A program made the translations under genes and the position numbers. From contig CAYUQT010000015.1 in the NCBI GenBank assembly GCA_964446835.1, positions 62,001 through 126,000 of the forward strand: a stretch of DNA of 64,000 nt, in the 5' to 3' direction. Position 1 is the first letter of the stretch; each line of letters opens with the position of its first letter. Of the stretch, positions 33,953-42,325 are shown piece after piece. Source of the stretch: CAYUQT01 sp964446835. Its GTDB lineage: Bacteria; Planctomycetota; Phycisphaerae; UBA1845; JAFGLZ01. The notes under the pieces were generated by a model. The model was given only the letters and a program-made list of their open reading frames with translations, was not told the origin of the DNA and did not search any database.

Positions 33953-35641
33953 CTACTTCTTCTTCATGAAACCCGCCTTGAAGTTCTTGATGATCTCGAT
34001 CAACCTCTCCTTGACGGGCGGAAGCTGCTTCTTGGTGTTCAACTCTTCCCACACATCGGCGTGTTCGTCGCGGACGCACTTCAGCAGGCCCTTCTCGAAT
34101 TCGAGGACCCGACCGAGGGGCAGATCATCGAGAAAACCGTTGACGCCGGCGAAAATGGAAATGGTCTGGTCGACCACGAAATAGGGCTGATACTGGGGCT
34201 GCTTGAGCAGCTCCACCATCCGGGCCCCGCGGTCGAGCTGCTTCTGCGTGGCCGCGTCGAGTTCCGTGCCCAACTGCGCGAAGGCTTCAAGTTCGCGATA
34301 GGCCGCCAGATCGAGCCGCAGGCTGCCCGACACGGCAAACATGGCACGATTCTGGGCCTTGCCGCCGACGCGCGATACGCTGATGCCCACGTTGACCGCC
34401 GGCCGCACGCCCGCGAAGAACAGGTCGGACTCCAGATAGATCTGCCCGTCGGTGATACTGATGACGTTCGTGGGAATGTAAGCCGATACCTCACCTTCGA
34501 GCGTCTCGATGATGGGCAGGGCGGTCAACGAGCCGCCGCTTCCGGGCACGACGCGGACTTCAAGCGAGTCCTTGTCGGGCATGGTTTCGAGTTCCTTCTT
34601 CGCCTCGGCGATCCCCGGCACGCCGACATACTGCTTGTCGTTGACACCCTTGCGGGTATCCGACGCGGCGCCCTTGCGGACGATGACCCGCCGCTCGGCC
34701 AGCTTGCACGACCGCTCCAGCAGACGGCTGTGGAGGTAGAACACGTCGCCCGGATAGGCCTCGCGACCCGGCGGACGCCGCAGCAGCAGCGACAACTGCC
34801 GATAGGCGGTCGCCTGCTTGCTGAGGTCGTCATACACGCAGAGCGTTGCCTTGCCCTGCTCGTACATGAAGTACTCGGCCATGGCGCAGCCGGCATAGGG
34901 GGCGATGTATTGCAGCGGAGCGGGATCGGCGCTGGACGCCACCACCACAATCGTGTAGTCCATCGCGCCGTTCTCACGCAGCACCTCGACCACCGAGGCC
35001 ACCGTCGATTCCTTCTGACCGATCGCCACGTACACGCAGATCACCTCGTTGGGCGTGCCCTTGTAGGCCCGCTGGTTGATGATCGTGTCGATGGCGATGG
35101 CTGTCTTGCCTGTCTTGCGGTCGCCGATGATCAACTCGCGCTGTCCGCGACCGATGGGAATCATGCTGTCGATCGGCTTGATACCGGTCTGGAGCGGCTC
35201 GTTGACGGGCTGACGCTCGGCGATCCCCGGAGCCTTGTACTCCAGCGGACGGCGGTGCGGCGACTGGATCGCCCCCTTGCCGTCCATAGGGTTGCCCAGC
35301 GGATCGACCACGCGACCGATCATCGCCTCGCCCACGGGAACCGACAGCAACAGACCGGTGCCGTAGACCTCGTCGCCTTCCTTGATCTCGAGGTAATCGC
35401 CGAGAATCACGGCGCCGATCGAGTTGTACTCGAGGTTGAACACCTGCCCGGCGGGTCCGCGGTCTTTGTCTTTGAAGCGAAGCAGTTCACCCGCCATCGC
35501 CCGGCTCAGCCCGTAAATCCGGGCGATGCCGTCGCCGACCTCCAGGACCTTGCCCACCTCGGCCACATCGATCTCGGGCCGATACTGGGCGATTTCCTGC
35601 TTGATGACCGACCGGATCTCGTCCGCATGGATTCGTGTCAT
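33953..35641 (-). CDS. atpA: F-type ATP synthase alpha subunit
   Basis: 562 residues, somewhat longer than the usual 500-515, with the extra length partly in the C-terminal region. The non-catalytic nucleotide site P-loop is GDRKTGKT near residue 170; the signature PAINVG-type sequence appears as RPAVNVGISVSRVG near 400. I chose the ATG at 35641 (TRIHADEIRSVIK follows), which aligns with the family N-terminus; the frame remains open 33 codons upstream without conserved sequence. An atypical spacing of about 200 nt separates it from atpH. Confidence 0.96.
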   Translation of the reverse strand: MTRIHADEIRSVIKQEIAQYRPEIDVAEVGKVLEVGDGIARIYGLSRAMAGELLRFKDKDRGPAGQVFNLEYNSIGAVILGDYLEIKEGDEVYGTGLLLSVPVGEAMIGRVVDPLGNPMDGKGAIQSPHRRPLEYKAPGIAERQPVNEPLQTGIKPIDSMIPIGRGQRELIIGDRKTGKTAIAIDTIINQRAYKGTPNEVICVYVAIGQKESTVASVVEVLRENGAMDYTIVVVASSADPAPLQYIAPYAGCAMAEYFMYEQGKATLCVYDDLSKQATAYRQLSLLLRRPPGREAYPGDVFYLHSRLLERSCKLAERRVIVRKGAASDTRKGVNDKQYVGVPGIAEAKKELETMPDKDSLEVRVVPGSGGSLTALPIIETLEGEVSAYIPTNVISITDGQIYLESDLFFAGVRPAVNVGISVSRVGGKAQNRAMFAVSGSLRLDLAAYRELEAFAQLGTELDAATQKQLDRGARMVELLKQPQYQPYFVVDQTISIFAGVNGFLDDLPLGRVLEFEKGLLKCVRDEHADVWEELNTKKQLPPVKERLIEIIKNFKAGFMKKK

Positions 35642-35839
35642 ATCTGGTTCCTGCCCGGGGTCAACCGACGTATCGGCCGACCGCTCCACACGTCCAACCG
35701 CCGGGCCACGTCGCGCTCGACATGGCCCCTCAGGGCACATCGCCGCAGGAAGAGCATTTCCTGCGAAGCGGGTCCCGTCGCCCGCATCCTGTTCTCGTGC
35801 GGCTCCCGCGAACGAATCGTCCGCGATCGCCTCGCACGC

Positions 35840-36436
35840 CTATTCTTCGGCCGCGTGCCGACCGGCGAGGATCTCGCGACCTCCCCGCTCGCTCAGCTTC
35901 TCACGCAGCCGCCAGAGTTTCCGTTTCAGCGACCCGTCATACTGACGATCGCCGATCCGAACGATCAGCCCACCCAGCATCGACGGCTCGACTTTCTCCC
36001 GGATCATCGCCTGCCGACCCAGCATCGCCGTGATGCCCGCCTTCAGTTCCGACCGCTGGGCGTCGTCCAGCGCCACGGCCGACGTGACGAATACGTCCTG
36101 CCGATCGAGCTGAACGTCCAGACGAGCCTTGTACTTCTCGTACACCAGCGGAACGATCGCCGAACGATGGTGGTCGTTCAGTACCAGCAGAAGGTTCAGG
36201 AGCAACTCGCTGACCTGACCGGTAAAGATCTTTGCGATGGCCTGATGCCGATCGTCGTCGTCGACCGCCGCACTGGCCATGAAGTCGGCGAAGTTCTTGT
36301 CGCTCCGCATATACTCCACGAGCGACCCGAGTTCCTCAAAAAGGTCCTCGGCGACGCCTCGCTGGTTCGCCAGTTCAAGCACGGCATGGGCGTAGATGTC
36401 CGCCGCCTCCAGCGCGATGTCGAGTTCGGATGCCAT
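35840..36436 (-). CDS. atpH: F-type ATP synthase delta subunit
   Basis: 198 residues. All-helical N-terminal domain followed by the family C-terminal motif (SMLGGLIVRIGDRQYDGSLKRKL, here given as GGLIVRIGDRQYDGSL). Delta is the peripheral-stalk connector. Its ATG overlaps the atpF stop (TGATG), so the two are translationally coupled. Confidence 0.94.
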   Translation of the reverse strand: MASELDIALEAADIYAHAVLELANQRGVAEDLFEELGSLVEYMRSDKNFADFMASAAVDDDDRHQAIAKIFTGQVSELLLNLLLVLNDHHRSAIVPLVYEKYKARLDVQLDRQDVFVTSAVALDDAQRSELKAGITAMLGRQAMIREKVEPSMLGGLIVRIGDRQYDGSLKRKLWRLREKLSERGGREILAGRHAAEE

Positions 36437-37047
36437 CAGTTCTGCGTGCCTCCGCCCTGATGCCGGATGTCCTTGAGGGCCCCGGCCACGAACTCCCGAT
36501 GCTCTTCGGGTCGAACCTCACGTCCGATGATCTGAGCCGCCATCAGCGTAGCGATCTCTGCCGTCTCCTCGTAAATCTCCTTGATCGCATGCTGATGGGC
36601 GATTTCGATCTCACGCTTCGACCGCTTGACGATGTCGTCGGCCGCGGCGCGGGCCTCGCCCTCGAGCTTGCGACGAACCGCCTCGGCATCCCGCCGCCCC
36701 TCCTCGACGATCGCCGAGGCCTCGGCCCGAGCCTGATTGATCTGGTCGGTATACTTCTTGAGCAGCTCTTCGGCCTGCACGCGCTCGCGCTTGGCCTCCT
36801 CGATCGAGTTGCGGATGAAATCCTCGCGGTGCTGCAAAGCATCGAGCAGCGGTTTCCAGGCATACTTGCCCAGGATCGTCAAGACGGACAGGAAGATCAG
36901 CAGCGTCCAAATGACGTTGTGCAGGCCGCCCGCCCATATGCTGGGCTCGGCTGCCCCCTCGCCACCGGAAGCGGAGGCCGCCGCCCGGGCCGACAACAGC
37001 ACGGTCCACACCAAACCTGCCAGCAACGCCTTGCCGGATCGCATCAT
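36436..37047 (-). CDS. atpF: F-type ATP synthase b subunit
   Basis: 203 residues. A hydrophobic N-terminus (LLAGLVWTVLLSARAAASA) resembling a cleavable signal peptide precedes the canonical membrane helix (NVIWTLLIFLSVLTILGKYAWKP) and a long charged coiled coil. Usual b subunits have only one N-terminal helix, so this is an extended form. GAGG lies 7 nt before the first of two ATGs. It follows atpE after a 143-nt gap that contains hairpins. Confidence 0.94.
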   Translation of the reverse strand: MMRSGKALLAGLVWTVLLSARAAASASGGEGAAEPSIWAGGLHNVIWTLLIFLSVLTILGKYAWKPLLDALQHREDFIRNSIEEAKRERVQAEELLKKYTDQINQARAEASAIVEEGRRDAEAVRRKLEGEARAAADDIVKRSKREIEIAHQHAIKEIYEETAEIATLMAAQIIGREVRPEEHREFVAGALKDIRHQGGGTQN

Positions 37048-37100
37048 GTCGTCACCTCGACCCTGCCTGCGCGACCGGCCCTGGGCCGGTCGGTTCTGAA

Positions 37101-37180
37101 GCCATGCCGCCGCGTCCGAAGCGATCCGAACCTGCCGGATGAGCCGCCGAGGCGGGGCGGCATGGCCTCACGCCATGCCG
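37101..37180 (-). promoter_or_regulatory. Intercistronic hairpins between atpE and atpF
   Basis: In the transcript, CGGCATGGC and GCCATGCCG (37158-37180) form a 9-bp stem with a 5-nt loop just after atpE. A further complementary copy (37101-37111, GCCATGCCGCC on the plus strand) pairs perfectly over 11 bp with 37156-37166, so two mutually exclusive stems are possible. Likely affects stability or relative expression of atpE and downstream genes. Confidence 0.6.
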
Positions 37181-37190
37181 GAATCCCGAT

Positions 37191-37559
37191 CTACTTGAAT
37201 ACCGCCAACATACAGACCACCACGCCGAACAGCGTGGCACCTTCGATCATCGCTGCGGTGATGATCATGGCGGTGTTGATCGAACCGCTGGCCTCGGGCT
37301 GACGGGCCATGCTTTCGACCGCACTGCCACCGATCCGGCCGATGCCGGCGCCACCGCCCATAATCACGAGCCCGCAACCGATCGCCCCACCCAGCGCCCC
37401 GGCGCCTGAGTTGTCCAGGAGAATCGATGTAATGCCCTTGGCCGCAGGACTATTGGCGGCTGCCTCGGCCCCCATCGCCACCGACGAGGCGCCCATCAGG
37501 ACCATCCCCGCGACCATCATCACCAGAAAGACTGTTGACGTCTTTTTGCCCAGATTCAT
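37191..37559 (-). CDS. atpE: F-type ATP synthase c subunit
   Basis: 122 residues. A signal-peptide-like N-terminus (FLVMMVAGMVLMGASSVAMGA) precedes the two-helix c subunit: GGGAGIGRIGGSAVESMARQPE (helix 1 and polar loop, seen as VESMARQPE) and MIITAAMIEGATLFGVVV with the ion-carrying Glu. The Gln of helix 1 and the Ser after the Glu that define sodium-binding rings are replaced by Ile and Gly, so proton specificity is inferred. GAGG 9 nt upstream supports the ATG at 37559 over a longer frame to 37649. Confidence 0.95.
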   Translation of the reverse strand: MNLGKKTSTVFLVMMVAGMVLMGASSVAMGAEAAANSPAAKGITSILLDNSGAGALGGAIGCGLVIMGGGAGIGRIGGSAVESMARQPEASGSINTAMIITAAMIEGATLFGVVVCMLAVFK

Positions 37560-37722
37560 TTGGAAGTTCCTCAAACTGGCGCACCCGGTGGGGACGGATG
37601 CTTGTTCCCACATGTGCCATCGCCTCTCGGCCTCGGACCGGCGCCCCACTAGCCAGCCATGGCGTGGTTTTCGTTTCTCGTGCCGAAGGTTCGGGCCCTC
37701 CGGCTGAATTCGCCCTCACAGC

Positions 37723-38577
37723 CTAGTGTGCATGGGCGTGTTCGCCTGCCTCGTGGTGTTCATCGTGGTGTTCAATCACCACCGCCTGACCGAGAAACAG
37801 CGTCGTCAGAAACGTGAAGATGAATGCCTGGAGGAAGGCGACGAAGAGTTCCAGCAGGTTGACGGCCACGCTGCCCAGCGTCGATACCAGACCGATGCCC
37901 AGGTAGCCCAGGCCAAAACCGAACGCATCCAACGCCTGGCGGATGAACATCAGGAGCACCGCCAGAAGGATATGACCCGCCAACATGTTCGCAAAGAGAC
38001 GCACTGCCAAGGCGAAGATCTTGGCAAACAGCCCGATGATCTCCACAGGGATCAACAACGGGGCCAGCCAGAGCGGTCCCGGACAGAAGTGCGCCAGGTA
38101 ATTCGTCCCCTGAAGCCGCAGCCCGTTGCCCACGATCATCACAAATGAACAGGCCGCCAGCGTGCCGGTCGTCCAGATGTTACCGGTGCTGGTCCCCCCG
38201 TAGTACGTGTGGTGGAAGATCATTTCGCTGATCGCGTCAAAAGGAACCATACCCAGGAGATTGGAGAACAGGATGAAGAAGAAGACCGACCAAATGTAGA
38301 CGATGAAGCGGTCGGTATGTTCACCCAAGGCGGGCTTGGCAATTTCGTTCCGCAGATACTGGCAGATCGCCTCCAGGCAGTTGAGCCCTCCCTTGGGGGC
38401 CTCCTGGCCGTTCGCACGACGCACGAGCCGTGGCATGATCGCCAGCAACAGTCCGGCGGCCGTCAACTGCATCAGCACGTGCCGGCTGAAGATCACGTAC
38501 CCGCCGATCGTCGGGAGCGGCACGTCGGTAACGTGGCTCAAGGGATTCGTCGAGGCCAACAGGTCCAACGCCATCAT
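37723..38577 (-). CDS. atpB: F-type ATP synthase a subunit
   Basis: 284 residues, five to six membrane helices. The essential arginine lies in FALAVRLFANMLAGH near residue 200, and the C-terminal helix FLQAFIFTFLTTLFL is typical. The tail is His/Glu-rich (EHHDEHHEAGEHAHAH), an unusual possible metal-binding end. The ATG at 38577 overlaps the stop of the upstream AtpI-like gene by one base and has GGGAG 7 nt upstream. Confidence 0.96.
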   Translation of the reverse strand: MMALDLLASTNPLSHVTDVPLPTIGGYVIFSRHVLMQLTAAGLLLAIMPRLVRRANGQEAPKGGLNCLEAICQYLRNEIAKPALGEHTDRFIVYIWSVFFFILFSNLLGMVPFDAISEMIFHHTYYGGTSTGNIWTTGTLAACSFVMIVGNGLRLQGTNYLAHFCPGPLWLAPLLIPVEIIGLFAKIFALAVRLFANMLAGHILLAVLLMFIRQALDAFGFGLGYLGIGLVSTLGSVAVNLLELFVAFLQAFIFTFLTTLFLGQAVVIEHHDEHHEAGEHAHAH

Positions 38578-39032
38578 CAGGATGCTCCCATCCGTCGCAC
38601 CAGACGGGTCAGGACCGGTGTCTCTGCCACCAGGGCCACCACGTAGCTGAGGGCGACCCACAGCAGCAGCGGGCGCAACGGGACCCAGCCCATCACCCCT
38701 ACCGGCACGACGATCAGCAGCAGAATGAACACCTTCAGGATCACCGCGCCCATCACCATGATCGGCACGCGGCGCGGGTCATGTTGAATGACCCATGCCA
38801 CCGGCAGGCTCCCTCCCACGGTCGCCACGACACCGGCCAATCCGGCCACAAGCATCGCCGAAACCGCCTCGCTGCCCCCCATCGAGCGTGTGGGTACCAG
38901 CCCGGCCGCCAGAGCGACGCCAACGGCCGCTGCCGGTATCAGAAACATCGAGGCCCAATCTCGGGTGAATGAATGGTTCAACCGCTCACCACCGACTTGA
39001 CCCAGACTCCTACTCTCATCCGCGCGTGTCAT
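38577..39032 (-). CDS. AtpI-like membrane protein
   Basis: 151 residues with four predicted helices (about 25-45, 58-78, 92-118, 120-140). It sits in the AtpI position between the AtpZ-like gene and atpB and matches AtpI in size and topology; sequence identity to E. coli AtpI is not obvious to me. AtpI-type proteins assist c-ring assembly. The ATG at 39032 overlaps the end of the upstream gene by 17 nt; an earlier start at 39053 is possible. One-base overlap with atpB shows coupling. Confidence 0.75.
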   Translation of the reverse strand: MTRADESRSLGQVGGERLNHSFTRDWASMFLIPAAAVGVALAAGLVPTRSMGGSEAVSAMLVAGLAGVVATVGGSLPVAWVIQHDPRRVPIMVMGAVILKVFILLLIVVPVGVMGWVPLRPLLLWVALSYVVALVAETPVLTRLVRRMGAS

Positions 39033-39273
39033 CGACCTTACTGCCTTTGGCACGGTCCGACAGAGAGGCCTCCCGCGCCATCTTCAGCCCCTCGCGGATG
39101 AGATTGAACATCGAACCGACGAATCCCAGCGCCGCCCCAACCAGCGTCGCCCACGGATTACAGTCCCAATGATGGCCAACCCACCAACCGACCGCCACGA
39201 ACCCACCGAAGCCGGCGGCAAATTCGACCCCCACCCCGGCATACCGCATCCAATGGTTGTCCGACTGATTCAT
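39016..39273 (-). CDS. AtpZ/AtpI-family small membrane protein
   Basis: 85 residues. Two helices (YAGVGVEFAAGFGGFVAVGWWVGHH, abbreviated GVGVEFAAGFGGF, and ATLVGAALGFVGSMFNLIRE) match the AtpZ family, found at the head of many bacterial atp operons and proposed to help c-ring assembly or Mg transport. The ATG at 39273 was chosen by alignment to the family start; no clear Shine-Dalgarno is seen. First gene of the operon, about 145 nt from the promoter. Confidence 0.82.
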   Translation of the reverse strand: MNQSDNHWMRYAGVGVEFAAGFGGFVAVGWWVGHHWDCNPWATLVGAALGFVGSMFNLIREGLKMAREASLSDRAKGSKVDDTRG

Positions 39274-39421
39274 AAGGTCGCCGCTTTCGCCGGGCAGACC
39301 CGGACCGTCAAGGTTACACCACACCCCCAGACAGTCTCGTCAATGAAGCAGCCGGATACGCCTGAACGATCAGGCCGGCTCACGACCCGATCGCCGCGCC
39401 CAGGCGATCCAAGGAATTCAC

Positions 39422-39449
39422 ACTATAGGCATCTCTGCGTTCCCGTCAA
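39422..39449 (-). promoter_or_regulatory. Promoter of the atp operon
   Basis: On the minus strand TTGACG (39449-39444), a 16-bp spacer and TATAGT (39427-39422), each 5 of 6 to consensus. The leader contains a CCTGA/TCAGG stem-loop at 39361-39374. Confidence 0.7.
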
Positions 39450-39564
39450 GACCGTCCGCAAAGGATTGGGGTCGTGACGTTGCGATTCGCGACCCGCCGT
39501 CGTAGGCTCTATCCCATCTGCTGAGAACGATTATCGATGTGCCGCCGTCTACGGAGGCCCTGTT

Positions 39565-40365
39565 GTGCCGTCAATCCATCGGTTCATAGAGGACGTGCCC
39601 CTGCCCCCCCGAGGACTGCCCCGCTGGTTCTTCGTCCGCCGGTATCAGGCCCTGTCGTTCGTGGTTGCCTTGATGACATCGATCAGCCTCCTGGGATCGG
39701 CGTTGTTCATCGCAATTGCGGGCGAATGGCCCTCCACCGTCGACTGGACACTCGATCGGCACCACGTCAAGACCGAGGGAGATATCCTCGGCCTTCGCCA
39801 GCTCTCCCATATTCATATCAACGGACAGTCCCCCTGGGAAGTACGATTCGAATACGCCACCGGGCAGGGTCAGCGCGTTGAGGCCGTCGGATACACAACC
39901 GACGAAGCCTTCAAGGGCAAGGCCGCGGGGCAACCGCTCTCTGTCGAATACGATCCCGAGAACCCCACAATCGCACGACCGGCCGGCGGCAGCCGAACGC
40001 TGCTACCCCTCTGGGTCTTCCTGATACCGCTGATCCCCTTACTGATCGCCTCCGTCCTGTGGGTGGTGCTCGGCGTGGTCGTCCATCGCGCGAAATCGCT
40101 ATTGCAGGACGGCACGGCCGTGGAAGGACGGGTAACCGACATCCGCGTGAGACGTCACATCCATTTTGGAGCAAGGCACCCGTATGATGTCCACTACACG
40201 TTTTGCGATCCGCTCGGTGAGTCCTCTTCCGGCGTGTGCCGAACCTACCGCTATGCCTGGGCCGAGTCGCTGAAGTCGAACTCCCCTGTGATCATCATCT
40301 ACGACCCCATGAACCCGCGGCGCAATACCCTGTGGGTAGGTCAGGGCGATGAAGGAACCGCCTGA
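39565..40365 (+). CDS. DUF3592-type membrane protein
   Basis: 266 residues. Two membrane helices (about 32-52 and 150-178) flank and anchor two similar soluble modules. Each contains the DUF3592 pattern of a beta-rich fold ending with a Tyr/Pro-rich YDPENP or YDPMNPRRNTLW motif. Function of the family is unknown. GTG start supported by GGAGG 7 nt upstream. Divergent from the atp operon and convergent with the toxin-antitoxin genes, so apparently a single-gene unit. Confidence 0.78.
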   Translation: MPSIHRFIEDVPLPPRGLPRWFFVRRYQALSFVVALMTSISLLGSALFIAIAGEWPSTVDWTLDRHHVKTEGDILGLRQLSHIHINGQSPWEVRFEYATGQGQRVEAVGYTTDEAFKGKAAGQPLSVEYDPENPTIARPAGGSRTLLPLWVFLIPLIPLLIASVLWVVLGVVVHRAKSLLQDGTAVEGRVTDIRVRRHIHFGARHPYDVHYTFCDPLGESSSGVCRTYRYAWAESLKSNSPVIIIYDPMNPRRNTLWVGQGDEGTA

Positions 40366-40466
40366 GCGTCAACAGGTGCGCCGATGAGCGTTCCGACACC
40401 TCGGACAGCCCCGGCGATTGGTTCGCAGGAGCCACGAGACTCGAGCTGAGACCTCCGGCAAATCGA

Positions 40467-40880
40467 CTAGACGTACCGTACCCTCAGGCCGACCTTCTTG
40501 GCTGCTGAGATCTGCCGCCGGTCTGAAGAGACGAACAGGTCGGCATTCCACTCGAGCGCACAGGCCACGTGCAAAGCATCCATGGCGCGCACCGGACTGG
40601 ACTCAAGAACAGCGGTGGCCGCTGATATGACCGATAGGGTTAGGTTGATGACGATCGCATCTCGCACGTCGGCCGACAGACGTTGCTTGGCCTCTGCATA
40701 ATCGCCACGCGAGAGGAGCCGTTCCCTCACCCGCCGATTGAGTGCCGAAAGGATCTCCGGAATACAGATCACCGAAAGAGACAATTCGGTCGATCGAAGA
40801 CAGATGTCATCCACCGTCTGGCTGCCCGCCTCGTCGACGTAGCGCTTGGCGAATGCCGAGGAATCAAGGAATGTCCGCAC
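40467..40880 (-). CDS. PIN-domain toxin (VapC-like)
   Basis: 137 residues. The PIN fold starts with MRTFLDSSAFAKRY, with the first acidic ligand at Asp6; an invariant Glu lies in CIPEILSALNRR near 43 and Asp in RAMDALHVACAL near 101, with FVSSDRR near 117 completing the acidic metal site. VapC toxins are Mg-dependent RNases, usually cutting tRNA or rRNA. The start overlaps the antitoxin gene by 17 nt, the standard coupling for such pairs. Confidence 0.9.
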   Translation of the reverse strand: MRTFLDSSAFAKRYVDEAGSQTVDDICLRSTELSLSVICIPEILSALNRRVRERLLSRGDYAEAKQRLSADVRDAIVINLTLSVISAATAVLESSPVRAMDALHVACALEWNADLFVSSDRRQISAAKKVGLRVRYV

Positions 40881-41103
40881 GGGCGCGTTCCTCCAGGATG
40901 GCAGCGGCCAGGCCAGCCCCCTTGGCGGATAGCCTCAGACCCGGCCTCTTCCACGAGGGTTCGCGCCCTTCATCCGCAGACACCGGCCCGATTTCTGCAA
41001 TAGGCTTCCCATGCCGAATCACGATCAGCACCTGGCCGTTCTGAACTTCCGACAACAAACCCGATGCGTGTCTTCTGAACTCCGTGAAGCCCACCGTCCT
41101 CAT
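40864..41103 (-). CDS. Phd/YefM-family antitoxin
   Basis: 79 residues. The N-terminus RTVGFTEFRRHASGLLSEVQNGQVLIV is the DNA-binding and dimerisation domain of the Phd/YefM family (visible in part as TEFRRHASGLLSEV), followed by HGKPIAEIGP. The C-terminal part (from about residue 45) is the toxin-neutralising tail. GGGAGA lies 7 nt before the ATG at 41103. Expected to repress its own promoter through the palindrome at 41133-41154. Confidence 0.9.
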   Translation of the reverse strand: MRTVGFTEFRRHASGLLSEVQNGQVLIVIRHGKPIAEIGPVSADEGREPSWKRPGLRLSAKGAGLAAAILEERARADIP

Positions 41104-41132
41104 GAATGCATCTCCCAACAGTATGGTACAGC

Positions 41133-41161
41133 AGTGTACACAATAATGTACACTTTGGCAA
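41133..41161 (-). promoter_or_regulatory. Toxin-antitoxin promoter overlapped by a palindromic operator
   Basis: On the minus strand TTGCCA (41161-41156), a 17-bp spacer and TACACT (41138-41133). The palindrome AGTGTACA-N6-TGTACACT (41133-41154) covers the spacer and -10, a position where a bound antitoxin would block RNA polymerase. A further half-site-like GGTACA lies at 41125-41130. Confidence 0.75.
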
Positions 41162-41292
41162 CAGTGAGGGGGCCTGCCCGCGGATGACGGGCGTTACACG
41201 AAACCCCCCTTTCGGAAGGAATTGGCGGGAACAGACCTCCGGGAGGCTCCTCGCGGTCTGCCGACATCCAAGCAAGACCCCCTCCAACCGCC

Positions 41293-41321
41293 TTGACAAC
41301 CCCTCTGCACAGACCTAGCAT
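41293..41321 (+). promoter_or_regulatory. Putative sigma-70 promoter for lipoprotein gene
   Basis: Perfect TTGACA (41293-41298), 17-bp spacer and TAGCAT (41316-41321); about 128 nt ahead of the GTG at 41449. Confidence 0.5.
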
Positions 41322-41448
41322 TGTCTAAACGGGGATTTTCTAACGACTTCGGCGCGGAACACCGACAGGTAAAAGGATCGGGGGTGTGTTCGTGCGCAAG
41401 GTAATCAGGGATGTCTCGATGCAACCGAACCAGCAAGGAGGCTCGCCG

Positions 41449-42264
41449 GTGAATCGTCGAAGACTGCGTTGGGCCATTTTGGGGCTATTCTCCTGGCCAC
41501 TCCTATCGTGTGTGCCGATCGGTGTCGTCCCTTCAGACTTGAGCTGGCCGGACGTATCGAGCATGGCGATTTGGGGCGTAAGCCCAGATTCCGTAAAGCT
41601 TTATGGACGAGACGGGCTCAGTTTACTGGTCCAGTGGACCGATGCAGTCATGCCCGATACGCAGCCAAAGATCTCGCTGCGGCTATTCCGCTCCGATCCG
41701 AACGACCCCAACCTGGGCGACCCGAACTTCGCGGGCCCTTACCTGCTGGCCGAGGGCATAGACGCGGTCACCGATGAGCAGGGCGACCAGTGGCAGTTCT
41801 CCGGCATCGACATTTACAGCAACCCCATTCCGTCGGGCACCTACAAGGTCGGCTACATCATCGATGATGCAAACGGAACGATTGCCACCGCGTCCTCCAA
41901 GGGCACCATCACGATGCCCCTGCGGTTTACCGTGCCCTCCACCGATCTGACCATCTACCAGACCAGCGGTCTGGTATTCCAGTGGGACTCCCTGGTCCTC
42001 AGCGGACGGGTTGACATCGCATTGGCCAAGGACCCCAACGACAGCAATTCAATCGCCTACGTGAATAAGACGGGCATGATAATCGGCATTGCCACATCAC
42101 AGCCGTTCAACGGCACGGTCTACGACGCCAACGAACCCAATGGCAGGCTGGTCACACCCGACGTGTACTCTGTGTGGGCCCGTGTCTGGCTGACCGGCGG
42201 AAACCCGCCGTTCTTTGTCCCCGCACGCGGCCGGCTGACCATCGTCAAGGATCCAAACACGTGA
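41449..42264 (+). CDS. Hypothetical lipoprotein with DPN-rich segment
   Basis: 271 residues. The signal peptide ends with a lipobox-like PLLSC. The rest is beta-rich with no recognised domain; a DPN-rich segment (SDPNDPNLGDPNFAGP, residues 84-99) resembles one in the FG-GAP lipoprotein at 21206. AGGAGG 7 nt before the GTG at 41449 decides the start; ATG codons at 41419 and 41386 lie upstream of the signal peptide. First gene of a three-gene run with the DUF6599 and DUF362 proteins. Envelope-located protein of unknown role. Confidence 0.75.
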   Translation: MNRRRLRWAILGLFSWPLLSCVPIGVVPSDLSWPDVSSMAIWGVSPDSVKLYGRDGLSLLVQWTDAVMPDTQPKISLRLFRSDPNDPNLGDPNFAGPYLLAEGIDAVTDEQGDQWQFSGIDIYSNPIPSGTYKVGYIIDDANGTIATASSKGTITMPLRFTVPSTDLTIYQTSGLVFQWDSLVLSGRVDIALAKDPNDSNSIAYVNKTGMIIGIATSQPFNGTVYDANEPNGRLVTPDVYSVWARVWLTGGNPPFFVPARGRLTIVKDPNT

Positions 42265-42325
42265 TTCTGCCGGACCCAACGGCGACGGCAGGATCGATGT
42301 GAACCGCGACAAGGGGCGGTCAGGC

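Larger units (their letters stand above)
41104..41448. other. Divergent spacer with two promoters and an operator
   Basis: 345 bp. It contains the toxin-antitoxin promoter/operator (41133-41161) and the lipoprotein promoter (41293-41321). No further gene or RNA is recognised between them. Confidence 0.6.

Noticed and set aside
33638..36460. 940-codon plus-strand open frame
   Set aside because: Antisense to atpG, atpA and atpH. Composition is Arg/His/Leu-rich without domains; the atp genes explain the DNA.
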